Assembly: GCA_022360055.1 (NCBI GenBank)
Contig: JAKSDO010000069.1
Coordinates: 62,001-126,000 of the forward strand
DNA: 64,000 nucleotides
From: Cytophagales bacterium
Lineage (GTDB): Bacteria > Bacteroidota > Bacteroidia > Cytophagales > Cyclobacteriaceae
Direction: 5' to 3'
The position numbers and the translations under genes are program-made. Positions within the stretch are counted from its first letter, which is position 1. Every line of letters starts with the position of its first letter. The notes under the pieces were generated by a model. The model did no database searches, had not been told where the DNA came from, and saw only the letters and a program-made list of their open reading frames with translations. Shown here piece after piece: positions 16,937 to 25,577 of this stretch.

Positions 16937-16968
16937 TTTCGTATTTATTGTTAATTGAAGTAAATTTG
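16937..16968 (+). promoter_or_regulatory. Candidate promoter for gldJ
   Basis: TAAATTTG (16961-16968) matches the TAnnTTTG -7 consensus, preceded by TTTC (16937-16940, one mismatch to TTTG) at a 20-base spacing. It lies about 60 bases before the gldJ start. Pattern match only. Confidence 0.35.
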
Positions 16969-17029
16969 TGTTTTAACTGCTATAATTGAGTGTTTTACAG
17001 AGCAGTATATATAGTTAATTAAACAGGTT

Positions 17030-18268
17030 ATGAAAAATTTTGTGAAGTTTCTTTACACAAGTCCGTTGTTTATTACGGCGATTTTCCTTCTTGGTGCTTG
17101 CAAATCAGGAAGTAATCCCACTGCTACTAATCCGGGAAGTATAAGTACTGCCACCGGTTTGGAGTACAACGCCGATGAGGGGTTCCAGGTGCTGGATTTT
17201 AGAGGACAGCCGGAAGGTCCAAACCTTGTTTTTATTGAAGGCGGCAGAACTGTTCTTGGTTCTTATGAAGAAGACGTATTCAATACCCATGATAATCTTG
17301 AACGGGCTGTGACCGTAGCTTCATTTTATATGGATGAAACCGAGGTTGCCAATATTCACTGGTTGGAATATTTATACTATGTAAAACTGGATTCATCACG
17401 AGAATTTTACGAATCTGCCCTGCCCGATACAATAGTCTGGGCAAGAGATTTAGCTTATAATGACCCGTATGTAGATCATTATTTGAGATATCCGGGATTT
17501 AGGTATTTTCCGGTTGTTGGGGTCTCATGGAAACAAGCCGTAGATTATTGTGGCTGGAGGACGGCCGTTGTGAATTTAAAGTTAGCAGAGGATGCCGGTT
17601 TGGAAGAAATCCCGGCAGAAAGTACCGGAAGCAGAATTCCTCTTGAATCCGGCGTTGTTTTACCTAATTATCGCCTGCCGTCAGAAGCTGAGTGGGAATA
17701 TGCCGCACAGGCATTGATCGGAACGCAATGGTTGGATGAAAACCAAACGCACAAAAGACTTTATCCCTGGGATGGCCATGCATTGAGAAATCCCTACGGT
17801 AAGAAGATGGGCTATTTTCTTGCAAACTTCAAAAGAGGTCGAGGTGACTATGCCGGTATTGCAGGAAAGTTAAACGATGGAGCAATGATTACCCAGTACA
17901 TTTATGAGTATCCTCCAAACGATTTTGGATTATACAATATGGCTGGAAATGTAAATGAGTGGGTATTTGATGTTTATCGCCCGCTTTCATTTCAGGATAT
18001 GGAAGATCTCAATCCCGTAAGACGAAGCGCAGAGGATTTAATTGGCAGATCTATAGTAGATCCGAATCTTGACGATCCGGCAAGCGGGTATGACTATCAG
18101 TTCTTTAATTCCCTGATATCGGATAAAACCCGCGTTTACAAAGGCGGATCGTGGAAGGACATCGCCTACTGGTTATCTCCGGGGACCAGAAGATTTATGG
18201 ATCAGGATTCTTCAACAGCAACAATTGGTTTCCGTTGTGCAATGATTCGAGCGGGATCCAATTATTAA
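17030..18268 (+). CDS. gldJ: Gliding motility lipoprotein GldJ (FGE-fold, non-catalytic)
   Basis: A 412-residue lipoprotein (lipobox LLGAC, Cys24) whose body is a formylglycine-generating-enzyme (SUMF1) fold: FIEGGRTVLGS, MDETEVANIHWLEYL, VVGVSWKQAVDYCGWR, YRLPSEAEWEYAAQ and the terminal IGFRCAMIRAG. Sequence, TG-x-x-YN start of the mature chain and lipid anchor fit GldJ, a component of the gliding/type IX secretion machinery. In catalytic FGE two Cys lie in a CYRYRC-type segment; here the matching stretch reads SPGTRRFMD, without Cys, so it should not mature sulfatases. It is shorter than the Flavobacterium protein. Preceded by a 218-base gap and followed by a hairpin terminator. Confidence 0.85.
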   Translation: MKNFVKFLYTSPLFITAIFLLGACKSGSNPTATNPGSISTATGLEYNADEGFQVLDFRGQPEGPNLVFIEGGRTVLGSYEEDVFNTHDNLERAVTVASFYMDETEVANIHWLEYLYYVKLDSSREFYESALPDTIVWARDLAYNDPYVDHYLRYPGFRYFPVVGVSWKQAVDYCGWRTAVVNLKLAEDAGLEEIPAESTGSRIPLESGVVLPNYRLPSEAEWEYAAQALIGTQWLDENQTHKRLYPWDGHALRNPYGKKMGYFLANFKRGRGDYAGIAGKLNDGAMITQYIYEYPPNDFGLYNMAGNVNEWVFDVYRPLSFQDMEDLNPVRRSAEDLIGRSIVDPNLDDPASGYDYQFFNSLISDKTRVYKGGSWKDIAYWLSPGTRRFMDQDSSTATIGFRCAMIRAGSNY

Positions 18269-18290
18269 AGGAAAAAATAAAAATGTTTGG

Positions 18291-18320
18291 AAGGCCCTGG
18301 TTTTAATCGGGGCTTTTTTA
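18291..18320 (+). terminator. Terminator after gldJ, overlapping the converging stop codon
   Basis: AAGGCCC (18291-18297) pairs with GGGCTT (18310-18315) with one bulged G, followed by a T-run. The T-run includes the stop codon of the converging ComF-type gene at 18318-18320. Confidence 0.6.
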
Positions 18321-19004
18321 TTTGGCCAAGGCTATTGTAGCAACGGATATGCTGGAAGCTCTATGCTTATATAATTGATGCCCGCATGCTTCAAGCGTAG
18401 CTCCCGTTGTCACGATATCATCAACTAGCAGGATGTTTTTATTGGCAACATGGTCGGATTGAAATACCTTAAAAGCATGTTTTACACTTTCCCATCGTTG
18501 TTCTTTTGACATCGATGTTTGGCTTTTGTTATAATCAATTCTTTTCAACGATTTTGAGTCTACCGGTATATTCGTGACTTCTGAAATTCCTCTGGCAAAA
18601 TACGCACTCTGATTATACATTCTTTTTCTTTCCTTTTTAGGGTGAAGAGGTACCGGAATAATTACCTCAACATGATCCAAAAAATTCCTTTGTTGCAATT
18701 CGTGACCGAACCAGTTTCCTATCAGAAATCCCAATTCAGGGAAATTCTTATATTTCAGCTGATGAAGAAGCTTTTGAGTAATGCCCGACTTATAAAAATA
18801 TAGATAAGATACGGATAAACTTGTATTTAGTTTTCCAAACAACCTGCTGTTAAATTCTTCATATGCATAATTGTCGCTATTCGTTTTAGGCAATTCGCTC
18901 CTGCAGTGAAAACACAATAACTCCTCATTTATAGTTAAGGCTTCTTCGCAAATACAACATAGCCTTGGAAAAATTATGTTTAGTAGATCATTGATTAATT
19001 TCAT
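18318..19004 (-). CDS. ComF-family phosphoribosyltransferase-like protein
   Basis: The 228-residue protein has the N-terminal zinc-ribbon-like cysteines (CCICEEALTINEELLCFHC, two CxxC pairs) and a type I phosphoribosyltransferase domain with the PRPP-binding LLVDDIVTTGAT near the C-terminus, plus IIPVPLHPKKERKRMYNQS, the ComF/GntX hallmark. ComF proteins help natural transformation, pulling single-stranded DNA into the cytoplasm; GntX relatives are linked to other uptake functions. The start was set at an internal Met (MKLINDLLN) because the extra 11 upstream residues are unlike the family. A single gene, converging on gldJ. No other competence genes are in the window. Confidence 0.85.
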   Translation of the reverse strand: MKLINDLLNIIFPRLCCICEEALTINEELLCFHCRSELPKTNSDNYAYEEFNSRLFGKLNTSLSVSYLYFYKSGITQKLLHQLKYKNFPELGFLIGNWFGHELQQRNFLDHVEVIIPVPLHPKKERKRMYNQSAYFARGISEVTNIPVDSKSLKRIDYNKSQTSMSKEQRWESVKHAFKVFQSDHVANKNILLVDDIVTTGATLEACGHQLYKHRASSISVATIALAK

Positions 19005-19091
19005 TTCTAAGATTATTCCCAAAATTATAAGAACCAAGCCCTATATTTGCAAACCCAATAAAAATTCAAATTGCAAGAAAAATAGATTTGG

Positions 19092-19445
19092 ATGATCCAA
19101 AAAGACTTAGAACTTGAACAAAAATGGCAAAAGCTTCTTAAAAAACTAGAGATTTCGATTGGGAAAAAACCATCCGATCTTAAAAGCGTATTGTTTCTTA
19201 TCGGTGTACAGGAGTTGGGCAAAGGGGCAAGAGATTTTACGAAAGAAGAAAAAAGAGATCTGATACATATTGCGATTTGTAAGGTTTTGAGTCTTTCCGG
19301 TTTTTATAAACTTGAAGGCATTGATGAATCGGGTTGGCCTCACTGGAAAGTTCAGAAAAAACTACCCCACTTTGACATTTTGGATCAAGAAAAACTTTTG
19401 AAAATGCATATAATTGAATATTTCGAACGCGAAATCAATTTTTAA
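19092..19445 (+). CDS. Conserved hypothetical cytoplasmic protein
   Basis: A 117-residue charged, helix-rich product without signal peptide or membrane segment. Visible features: a basic helical start (LELEQKWQKLLKKLEIS), a central VLFLIGVQELGKGARDFTKEEK and GFYKLEGIDESGWPHW before a short tail. I do not recognise a named family, though it has the look of a small conserved Bacteroidota protein. It begins 87 bases from the divergent ComF-type gene and precedes the peptide-binding lipoprotein by 176 bases. Coding is supported by an ordinary amino-acid composition over the whole frame; function unknown. Confidence 0.6.
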   Translation: MIQKDLELEQKWQKLLKKLEISIGKKPSDLKSVLFLIGVQELGKGARDFTKEEKRDLIHIAICKVLSLSGFYKLEGIDESGWPHWKVQKKLPHFDILDQEKLLKMHIIEYFEREINF

Positions 19446-19621
19446 AATGAATTGAAAACCGAATATCTGTAAAGTTTTTATCATTCGCATTGCATAACAA
19501 TCATTGTATTACATGATATTATTTGTATGGATCGTCGTCGAAATTCAACAATTGGAAAAGTTTTTAAAATAAGCATATATTTACTTTTAAATGAATTTAA
19601 ATCGCTAGCTAGCAGCTAATT

Positions 19622-21382
19622 ATGAAAATATATAGCAATCTTATCACCTATTTTCTTATTTCGATTTTTTTAGTTTCCTGTGGAGGAGATAAAAGCGAAA
19701 GTAATATTGACGCCGGACTAACGCAGGCTGAAGGGGGAAAATATTATGGAGGTGTATTTCGGATCAATGAATCGGAATATATCAAAAATCTATTTCCACA
19801 TAACATTACCGATGCCTATTCATACCGGGTAGCCTCTCAGATTTATGAAGGCCTTTTCAAGTTCGATCCCGAAACACTTGAGGTATCAAAAGGTTTGGTA
19901 GAAAACTATGAGGTAGATGAGTCCGGAACCATCTATAAATTTGAGCTGAAAAAGGGAGTGCTCTTTCACGATAATCCTTGTTTTCCAGGAGGAAAAGGAC
20001 GGGAGATGAAAGCGACTGACGTAAAATACTGCTTTACTAAACTCTGTACCAAAAGCATCAATAATCAGAATTTCGCAATTTTTCAGGAGATTCTGAAAGG
20101 AGCGGATACCTACTACAAAGCAAGCTCTGGAAATAAAACTCCTGATTTTGAAGTGGAAGGTATCCGGATAACCGGCGAATACACATTTGAGTTGGAGTTG
20201 ATTGAACCAAATTCTCTGATTACAGTTAATCTGGCGAGACCGGCTTGCTTTATCTATCCCAGGGAGGCTGAAGAAAAATATGGCGTAGATATGCGAATAA
20301 ATGCCGTAGGCACGGGGCCATTTTCACTTGATGCAAGCGACGTTGATGAGGATATATCGATAATCTTGAAAAAAAATCCAAATTATCATCAAAAAGATGA
20401 ATTTGGGAATCAACTGCCTTTCCTCGACGCAGTTAGCATTCAGTTTATCAAGGATAAGAAAACCGAGCTCTTTGAATTCAGAAAAGGTAATCTCGATATG
20501 ATTTACAGGCTTCCCACCGAATATATTATTGAAATTTTAGAGGAAACAATGCCCGGAGCAAATGGGGAATACAGTCAGTTCCAGCTGCAAAGATCACCGG
20601 AGATGATGACACAATTTTTAACATTATATAATCAATCCGGTGTTTTCAAAAATAAAAATGTTCGAAAAGCATTCAATTTTGCGATTGACAGAACCAAAAT
20701 TCTGGATTTTGTATTGAATGGAGAAGGGTATGCGCCTGGAAATCATGGTATTACCCCTCCTGTTTTTTCAAATTATGATATCGAGTCAATAAATGGATAT
20801 TCTTTGAATATTGATTCGGCCAGATACTATTTGAATAAAGCGGGTTATAGAGAAGGGAGAGGATTTCCAAAGTTGCAATTTCTCTTGAATGCTGAAGGTG
20901 AGCGGAATACAAATGTTGCCGTTGAGATTCAAAAGCAGCTTAAAGATCATCTGAATGTCGATGTCGAATTACAAATTTTACCATTTGCACAACTTCTTGA
21001 AAAAAGCTATGGAGGAAATTATAATATGCTGAGGGCAGCCTGGGTTGCGGACTTTCCCAGTCCTGAGAATTTCTTATGGATTTTTTCGTCAAAAGATGTG
21101 CCTAACAGTTTGGAAGAGGCATCTTATCCAAATGTTGCCCGTTATATAAATAGTGACTTTGACAGGCATTACGAAAATGCATTGAAAGCAAAATCAATAG
21201 CAGAAGCAAATGAATTATTTAAAAAAGCTGAAATCCAACTAATGGAGGACGCTCCCGTTATTATATTATGGTATGATGAAGGTTATAGATTGGTACAGTC
21301 GTATGTGAAGAGTTTTCCTAACAATCCGATGCAATACAGGGATTTGGGAAGCGTGTATTTTGAGGAAGCAGAAACATTATAA
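19622..21382 (+). CDS. ABC transporter peptide-type substrate-binding lipoprotein
   Basis: The 586-residue protein has a lipoprotein signal (FLVSC, Cys20) and the SBP_bac_5 (DppA/OppA) fold: YRVASQIYEGLFKFDPETL, KFELKKGVLFHDNP, MKATDVKYCFTKL and NVRKAFNFAIDRTKIL are the usual landmarks, with ADFPSPENFLWIF near the end. It would capture peptides or similar solutes at the envelope for an ABC importer, but no permease or ATPase gene is nearby. It is 7 bases from the DUF4175 gene and seems to head the long plus-strand run to mnmG. In this phylum such orphan binding proteins are common near the DUF4175 gene. Confidence 0.9.
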   Translation: MKIYSNLITYFLISIFLVSCGGDKSESNIDAGLTQAEGGKYYGGVFRINESEYIKNLFPHNITDAYSYRVASQIYEGLFKFDPETLEVSKGLVENYEVDESGTIYKFELKKGVLFHDNPCFPGGKGREMKATDVKYCFTKLCTKSINNQNFAIFQEILKGADTYYKASSGNKTPDFEVEGIRITGEYTFELELIEPNSLITVNLARPACFIYPREAEEKYGVDMRINAVGTGPFSLDASDVDEDISIILKKNPNYHQKDEFGNQLPFLDAVSIQFIKDKKTELFEFRKGNLDMIYRLPTEYIIEILEETMPGANGEYSQFQLQRSPEMMTQFLTLYNQSGVFKNKNVRKAFNFAIDRTKILDFVLNGEGYAPGNHGITPPVFSNYDIESINGYSLNIDSARYYLNKAGYREGRGFPKLQFLLNAEGERNTNVAVEIQKQLKDHLNVDVELQILPFAQLLEKSYGGNYNMLRAAWVADFPSPENFLWIFSSKDVPNSLEEASYPNVARYINSDFDRHYENALKAKSIAEANELFKKAEIQLMEDAPVIILWYDEGYRLVQSYVKSFPNNPMQYRDLGSVYFEEAETL

Positions 21383-21389
21383 ATAAGAC

Positions 21390-24300
21390 TTGAATAAAAA
21401 TTTAACTTATCGATTAAACCGCTATAAGCGAAAATATTATTTAAATCTGATTTTTAAAGGATCAATCTACATCCTTACGGTATTGGTATCGGCTTTTCTC
21501 TTTTTCAATCTTATCGAATATCAGTTCCAATCAAACTCTGCGGTAAGAGCTATTCTTTTCTTTGGTTATCTGGTGATATGCGCCATAGTCTTGTATAAAT
21601 GGCTCATAACCCATTTAGTAAAATTGCTCTTAAAGAAAAAACAAATAAGTGATGAAGGTGCCGCAATAAATATTGGCAATTTCTATCCGGAGGTCAGGGA
21701 TAAATTGCTTAATCTGGTACAACTAAAAAAGATTGACAAAAAGAATGATCTGCTACTGGCATCAATTGATCAGCGTTCAAATCAGATGCAGGTAGTTTCT
21801 TTTGAAAATGTGATAAGTTTCAAAGAAAACGTCAGATACATTAAATATTTGGTTTTCCCATTTCTGGCTTTGGCCGTTTTGGGAATTATTTCTCCTAAAA
21901 CAATCACGGAACCTACCAAAAGAATTATTCAATTCAACAAGGAATTTATTCCGGTTGCGCCGTTTCAGTTTTCGATCCAAAATGAAAACCTGTTGGCTTT
22001 TCGAAATGAAGATTTTGTGTTGAATCTGAAATTAACGGGCGATGATCTGCCGGAAAGTGTCTATTTGATCACCGACAACCGGAAAGTGAAATTGCAAAAA
22101 TCCGGCCTGAGGGATTATAAGTATAATTTTGAAAAGATACAGGAGTCCTCTGTTTTTAGTTTTGAAGCTGCAGGTTTCCACTCAAAGGCGTATACGATCG
22201 ATGTTGTAAACCGGCCCAGAATAAAAAACTTTAATGTCTCGCTATTATATCCGTCCTATCTAAATCGAGCACCGGAAAATTTGGATAATACAGGTAGTTT
22301 TCAGGCGCCAGATGGCACATTGGCAAAGTGGAGTTTCTCGACAAGCGATGTAACTGAAATCGGTATTAAATTTGGGGAAAAAGATATGTTTATCATTCAA
22401 AGTACTGATAATCAATCATTTGGACATGAGAAATCATTGCGTAGATCCGAAGAGTACGCGATTAACCTAAAAAACGATTACAGTCAAAATAAGGAAGCGA
22501 TAAAGTACCATATAGAAGTAATTCCCGATGAGTTTCCAAAAATCAATTTGGATCAATTGCGTGATACCGTATTGTTTCAATACCTCATTTTTGGTGGAAA
22601 TATTTCCGATGATTATGGGCTGTCGGATTTGTCAATTTATTATAAAACATTCGATGAACACGGGAATAAGGACGATTTATATAGTAGAATAAAGCTAAAT
22701 GTGGATAAAAGAAAAAACAGTCAATCATTTTATTACCATTGGCGGTTGGATGAGTTTAAACTGCAAAGCGGAGAGAAACTCGAATATTATTTGCAGGTTT
22801 CGGATAACGATGGAATAAATGGAAGAAAATCGACGAGGACCGCAAGATATACCTTCGAGATACCGACGATCGACCAACTTAGAAAAGACCTTAAAATTTC
22901 TTCTGAAAACGCTGAAAATCAAATAGATAACACATTAGAAGATGTTAGAGAGCTCAATGAAAAACTTCAAGATCTTGACAATAAACTTAAAGGAAAAAAA
23001 GAATTGTCCTGGCAGGATCAAAAACAAATTGAAGAACTTGTAAAGCAAAAAGAAGCGCTCGATGAAGCAATAAAGAAAATGAGGGAACAATTTGATGCGG
23101 ATATTAAGAAAAGGGATCGTTTTGATAAATTCAAGAATGAGGAGATTAAGAACAAGATGGTTCAACTTCAGCAATTGATGGATGAATTATTGGATGAAGA
23201 GACGAAGAAGCTTTATGAAGAATTGCAAAAATTGCTTGAAGAGCAAAGTAAAATTGATGATCTGAAAAAAGTTATTGATAAGTTAAATAGCAGAGAGGGC
23301 AATTTTGAAAAAGAGCTTGAAAGGACTCTTGAGCTGTTTAAAAAGATGAAATTCGAATTTAAGCTCAACGAAAATATTCAGAGAGCTTCTGAATTACAGA
23401 AAAAACAAGAACAGGCTTCAAAAAATACACTTGAGAAATCAAAAGATCAGGATACATTAAAAAAAGAACAGCAACAATTGAACGAAGAATTCGATGAATT
23501 AAAAGAGGAAATAAACGATATGCAGGAACTGAACCAGGATTTGGAACGGCCCAAACCGATGCAGGATACGTTCGATGAGCAGGAAGCAATAGAAAACCTA
23601 CAAAAGGAAGCTCAGGAACAACTTCAACAAAATAAAAACAAAAAAGCCGGAAAGGCTCAGCAAGGTGCCAGCCAGCAGATGAAGAAGCTTTCCGAGAAGT
23701 TGCAATCGATGCAAAGCATGATGATGCAATCTCAAATGAACATGAATTTAAATCAGCTTAGAGATATATTGGATAATCTGATTAAGTTATCTTTTGAGCA
23801 GGAAAGTGTCATGAATGATTTTAGGAGAGTTCACCAGAGTGATCCGCGTTTTCTTGATTTGTCTCAAAAACAATTAAAAATTAAGGACAACGCTAAGGTG
23901 ATTCAGGATAGTTTGATATCTTTAGCGAAAAATGACTTCAGAATACAATCCGTTGTGACAAGAAAGGTAAACGAATTGAATCAGTATTTGGATGAGTCTG
24001 CAAATGCAATTAAAGAAAGAAAAAAAGGCGAGGCAATAGGAAAGCAGCAATATGTCATGACTTCTGTAAATGACTTAGCCCTGATGCTTGACGATGTAAT
24101 GTCACAAATGATGAATTCTATGGGCATGGGGAGCGGTCAGCCTCAAAATGCCAGAGTACCCAGCCTTTCGGAATTGCAACAACAGCTTGGAGAGAAAATA
24201 AATGAGTTGAAAAAAAGTGGCAAGTCAGGAAGACAGTTGTCGGAAGAATTGGCTAAAATGGCTGCAGAACAAGAGCGAATTCGCCAAATGCTTCAGGAAA

Positions 24301-24665
24301 TGGAAGAACAATTGAATGATGGAACAGGTGAAAAAGGCGGGAATTCATTAAAGGATTTGGAGCAAAAAATGGAACAAAGTGAGTTGGATTTGGTTAATAA
24401 ACAACTTACAGATAATTTAATAAGAAGGCAGCAAGAAATTGTTACCAGACTTTTGGAAGCGGAAAAAGCAAAAAGAGAACGGGATCTGGATGATGAGCGG
24501 GAAGCACAGCAGGCCAAAGATTACAAACAAAGCATACCAAAAGAATTCGAAGAGTACATTAAAGCAAAAGAAAAGGAAATCGAACTGCTAAAAACAGTTC
24601 CGGCAAAGCTAAACCCATATTACAAAAAAGAAGTAAACGAGTATTTTAAGCGATTAGGTAGTTAA
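21390..24665 (+). CDS. DUF4175 large coiled-coil membrane protein
   Basis: The 1091-residue product has two N-terminal membrane segments (about 22-45 and 50-70), a third at about 153-170, a beta-rich stretch (about 190-500; FNVSLLYPSYLNRAPENL), and then about 500 residues of long coiled coil rich in E, K, Q and L, including Q/M-rich parts (SMQSMMMQSQMNMNLNQL). This is the DUF4175 layout of Bacteroidota; its molecular role is unknown, though the topology suggests a large envelope-spanning or periplasmic scaffold. The start is TTG, 7 bases after the binding-protein gene. It is followed closely (6 bases) by an RsbW-like kinase gene, so the two are likely co-transcribed. Confidence 0.85.
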   Translation: MNKNLTYRLNRYKRKYYLNLIFKGSIYILTVLVSAFLFFNLIEYQFQSNSAVRAILFFGYLVICAIVLYKWLITHLVKLLLKKKQISDEGAAINIGNFYPEVRDKLLNLVQLKKIDKKNDLLLASIDQRSNQMQVVSFENVISFKENVRYIKYLVFPFLALAVLGIISPKTITEPTKRIIQFNKEFIPVAPFQFSIQNENLLAFRNEDFVLNLKLTGDDLPESVYLITDNRKVKLQKSGLRDYKYNFEKIQESSVFSFEAAGFHSKAYTIDVVNRPRIKNFNVSLLYPSYLNRAPENLDNTGSFQAPDGTLAKWSFSTSDVTEIGIKFGEKDMFIIQSTDNQSFGHEKSLRRSEEYAINLKNDYSQNKEAIKYHIEVIPDEFPKINLDQLRDTVLFQYLIFGGNISDDYGLSDLSIYYKTFDEHGNKDDLYSRIKLNVDKRKNSQSFYYHWRLDEFKLQSGEKLEYYLQVSDNDGINGRKSTRTARYTFEIPTIDQLRKDLKISSENAENQIDNTLEDVRELNEKLQDLDNKLKGKKELSWQDQKQIEELVKQKEALDEAIKKMREQFDADIKKRDRFDKFKNEEIKNKMVQLQQLMDELLDEETKKLYEELQKLLEEQSKIDDLKKVIDKLNSREGNFEKELERTLELFKKMKFEFKLNENIQRASELQKKQEQASKNTLEKSKDQDTLKKEQQQLNEEFDELKEEINDMQELNQDLERPKPMQDTFDEQEAIENLQKEAQEQLQQNKNKKAGKAQQGASQQMKKLSEKLQSMQSMMMQSQMNMNLNQLRDILDNLIKLSFEQESVMNDFRRVHQSDPRFLDLSQKQLKIKDNAKVIQDSLISLAKNDFRIQSVVTRKVNELNQYLDESANAIKERKKGEAIGKQQYVMTSVNDLALMLDDVMSQMMNSMGMGSGQPQNARVPSLSELQQQLGEKINELKKSGKSGRQLSEELAKMAAEQERIRQMLQEMEEQLNDGTGEKGGNSLKDLEQKMEQSELDLVNKQLTDNLIRRQQEIVTRLLEAEKAKRERDLDDEREAQQAKDYKQSIPKEFEEYIKAKEKEIELLKTVPAKLNPYYKKEVNEYFKRLGS

Positions 24666-24671
24666 ATAACA

Positions 24672-25073
24672 ATGGATACAATAAAAATCGAAATTCCTTC
24701 AATTACTGAAAATATCAGGATTATTGAGAGTTTTATTGATAATGCCAAAGAGCGATTCAATCTTGACGATGATATTTACGGTAACATTATGATAGCTGTT
24801 ACCGAATCGGTAAACAATGCAATTATGCATGGGAATAAAAATGACAGATCAAAAAATGTGACATTGAGCCTTTCCTTAAATAATAATATCATCAACTTTA
24901 AAATTAAAGATGAAGGGGTAGGATTTGATTTTCAGAACCTCCCTGATCCAACATCTCCTGAAAACCTGGACAAGCCATCCGGAAGAGGTATTTTCCTAAT
25001 GAAACACCTTTCTGATGAAGTGAATTTTAGTAAAAATGGCAGTATGGTTGAACTGTCATTTTATATGAGTTAA
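24672..25073 (+). CDS. RsbW/SpoIIAB-like ATP-binding protein
   Basis: The 133-residue protein is a single HATPase_c_2 domain with N-box ESVNNAIMHGNKND (about 38-51), G1 box KDEGVGFDF and G2 box GRGIFLMKHL. This matches anti-sigma-factor kinases of the RsbW/SpoIIAB type, which phosphorylate an anti-sigma antagonist or act alone as switch proteins. No sigma factor, antagonist (STAS) or PP2C phosphatase lies next to it, so its partner is elsewhere. It ends two bases before the ybeY start. Placement between DUF4175 and ybeY suggests a conserved operon in this group, not a stress-sigma module. Confidence 0.88.
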   Translation: MDTIKIEIPSITENIRIIESFIDNAKERFNLDDDIYGNIMIAVTESVNNAIMHGNKNDRSKNVTLSLSLNNNIINFKIKDEGVGFDFQNLPDPTSPENLDKPSGRGIFLMKHLSDEVNFSKNGSMVELSFYMS

Positions 25074-25074
25074 A

Positions 25075-25497
25075 ATGACATCGATTCGTTTTTTTACTGA
25101 AGACACCAACTTCGCCCTCAAAAACAAAACAAAACTTAGACACTGGATTACTGCCGCAATTAATCAAAACAATAAGAAGCTGCTCGCTTTAAATTATGTT
25201 TTCACTTCAGATGCGTACTTATTGAATATCAATAAAGAATATCTGGACCATACTAACTTCACCGATATTATCACGTTTGACCAATCCTCAAAAAAACACA
25301 CGGTTGAAGCCGACATTTTTATAAGTATCGATCGGGTAAAGGAGAATGCCGAGGAATTGAAAATTTCCTTCCGGGACGAATTGCACAGAGTCATGATCCA
25401 TGGAGTTCTGCATCTCTTGGGATTTGATGACAAAACTGATTCAGAAAAAGAAGAAATGAGGAAAAAAGAAAATCATTATTTAGCTTTGCGGTTCTAA
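25075..25497 (+). CDS. ybeY: Endoribonuclease YbeY (rRNA maturation)
   Basis: The 140-residue protein carries the YbeY metal motif HGVLHLLGFDD near the C-terminus (first two His present; the third position, usually His, is Asp, as is frequent in Bacteroidota) and the upstream LNYVFTSDAYLLNINKEYL and TDIITFDQS segments. YbeY is a zinc-dependent RNase in 16S rRNA 3'-end maturation and ribosome quality control. It starts one base after the previous stop and is followed by the parS palindromes and mnmG. Length and motif are normal; no signal peptide. Confidence 0.93.
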   Translation: MTSIRFFTEDTNFALKNKTKLRHWITAAINQNNKKLLALNYVFTSDAYLLNINKEYLDHTNFTDIITFDQSSKKHTVEADIFISIDRVKENAEELKISFRDELHRVMIHGVLHLLGFDDKTDSEKEEMRKKENHYLALRF

Positions 25498-25509
25498 TTT
25501 AAAATGGAT

Positions 25510-25525
25510 TGTTCCACGTGGAACT
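25510..25525. other. parS: parS-like centromere site 1
   Basis: The perfect 14-bp palindrome GTTCCACGTGGAAC (25511-25524) matches the widely conserved ParB-binding parS consensus. It lies between ybeY and mnmG, overlapping the false upstream extension of the mnmG frame. A second copy lies 36 bases downstream. Confidence 0.85.
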
Positions 25526-25545
25526 TCTAGTTGCAATACACTATT

Positions 25546-25561
25546 TGTTCCACGTGGAACA
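25546..25561. other. parS: parS-like centromere site 2
   Basis: The sequence TGTTCCACGTGGAACA is a full 16-bp palindrome and an exact parS consensus match. It ends 16 bases before the mnmG ATG. Spacing to site 1 is 36 bases centre to centre. It is probably the ParB loading site of the chromosome; parA and parB are not in the window. Confidence 0.87.
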
Positions 25562-25577
25562 CTGGTTTTTACAGAAC

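Noticed and set aside
23000-24660. Long minus-strand frames opposite the DUF4175 coiled coil
   Set aside because: Low-complexity shadows of the E/K/Q-rich coding strand.
25509-25577. N-terminal extension of MnmG from a TTG
   Set aside because: It translates the two parS palindromes; the ATG at 25578 gives the normal family N-terminus.
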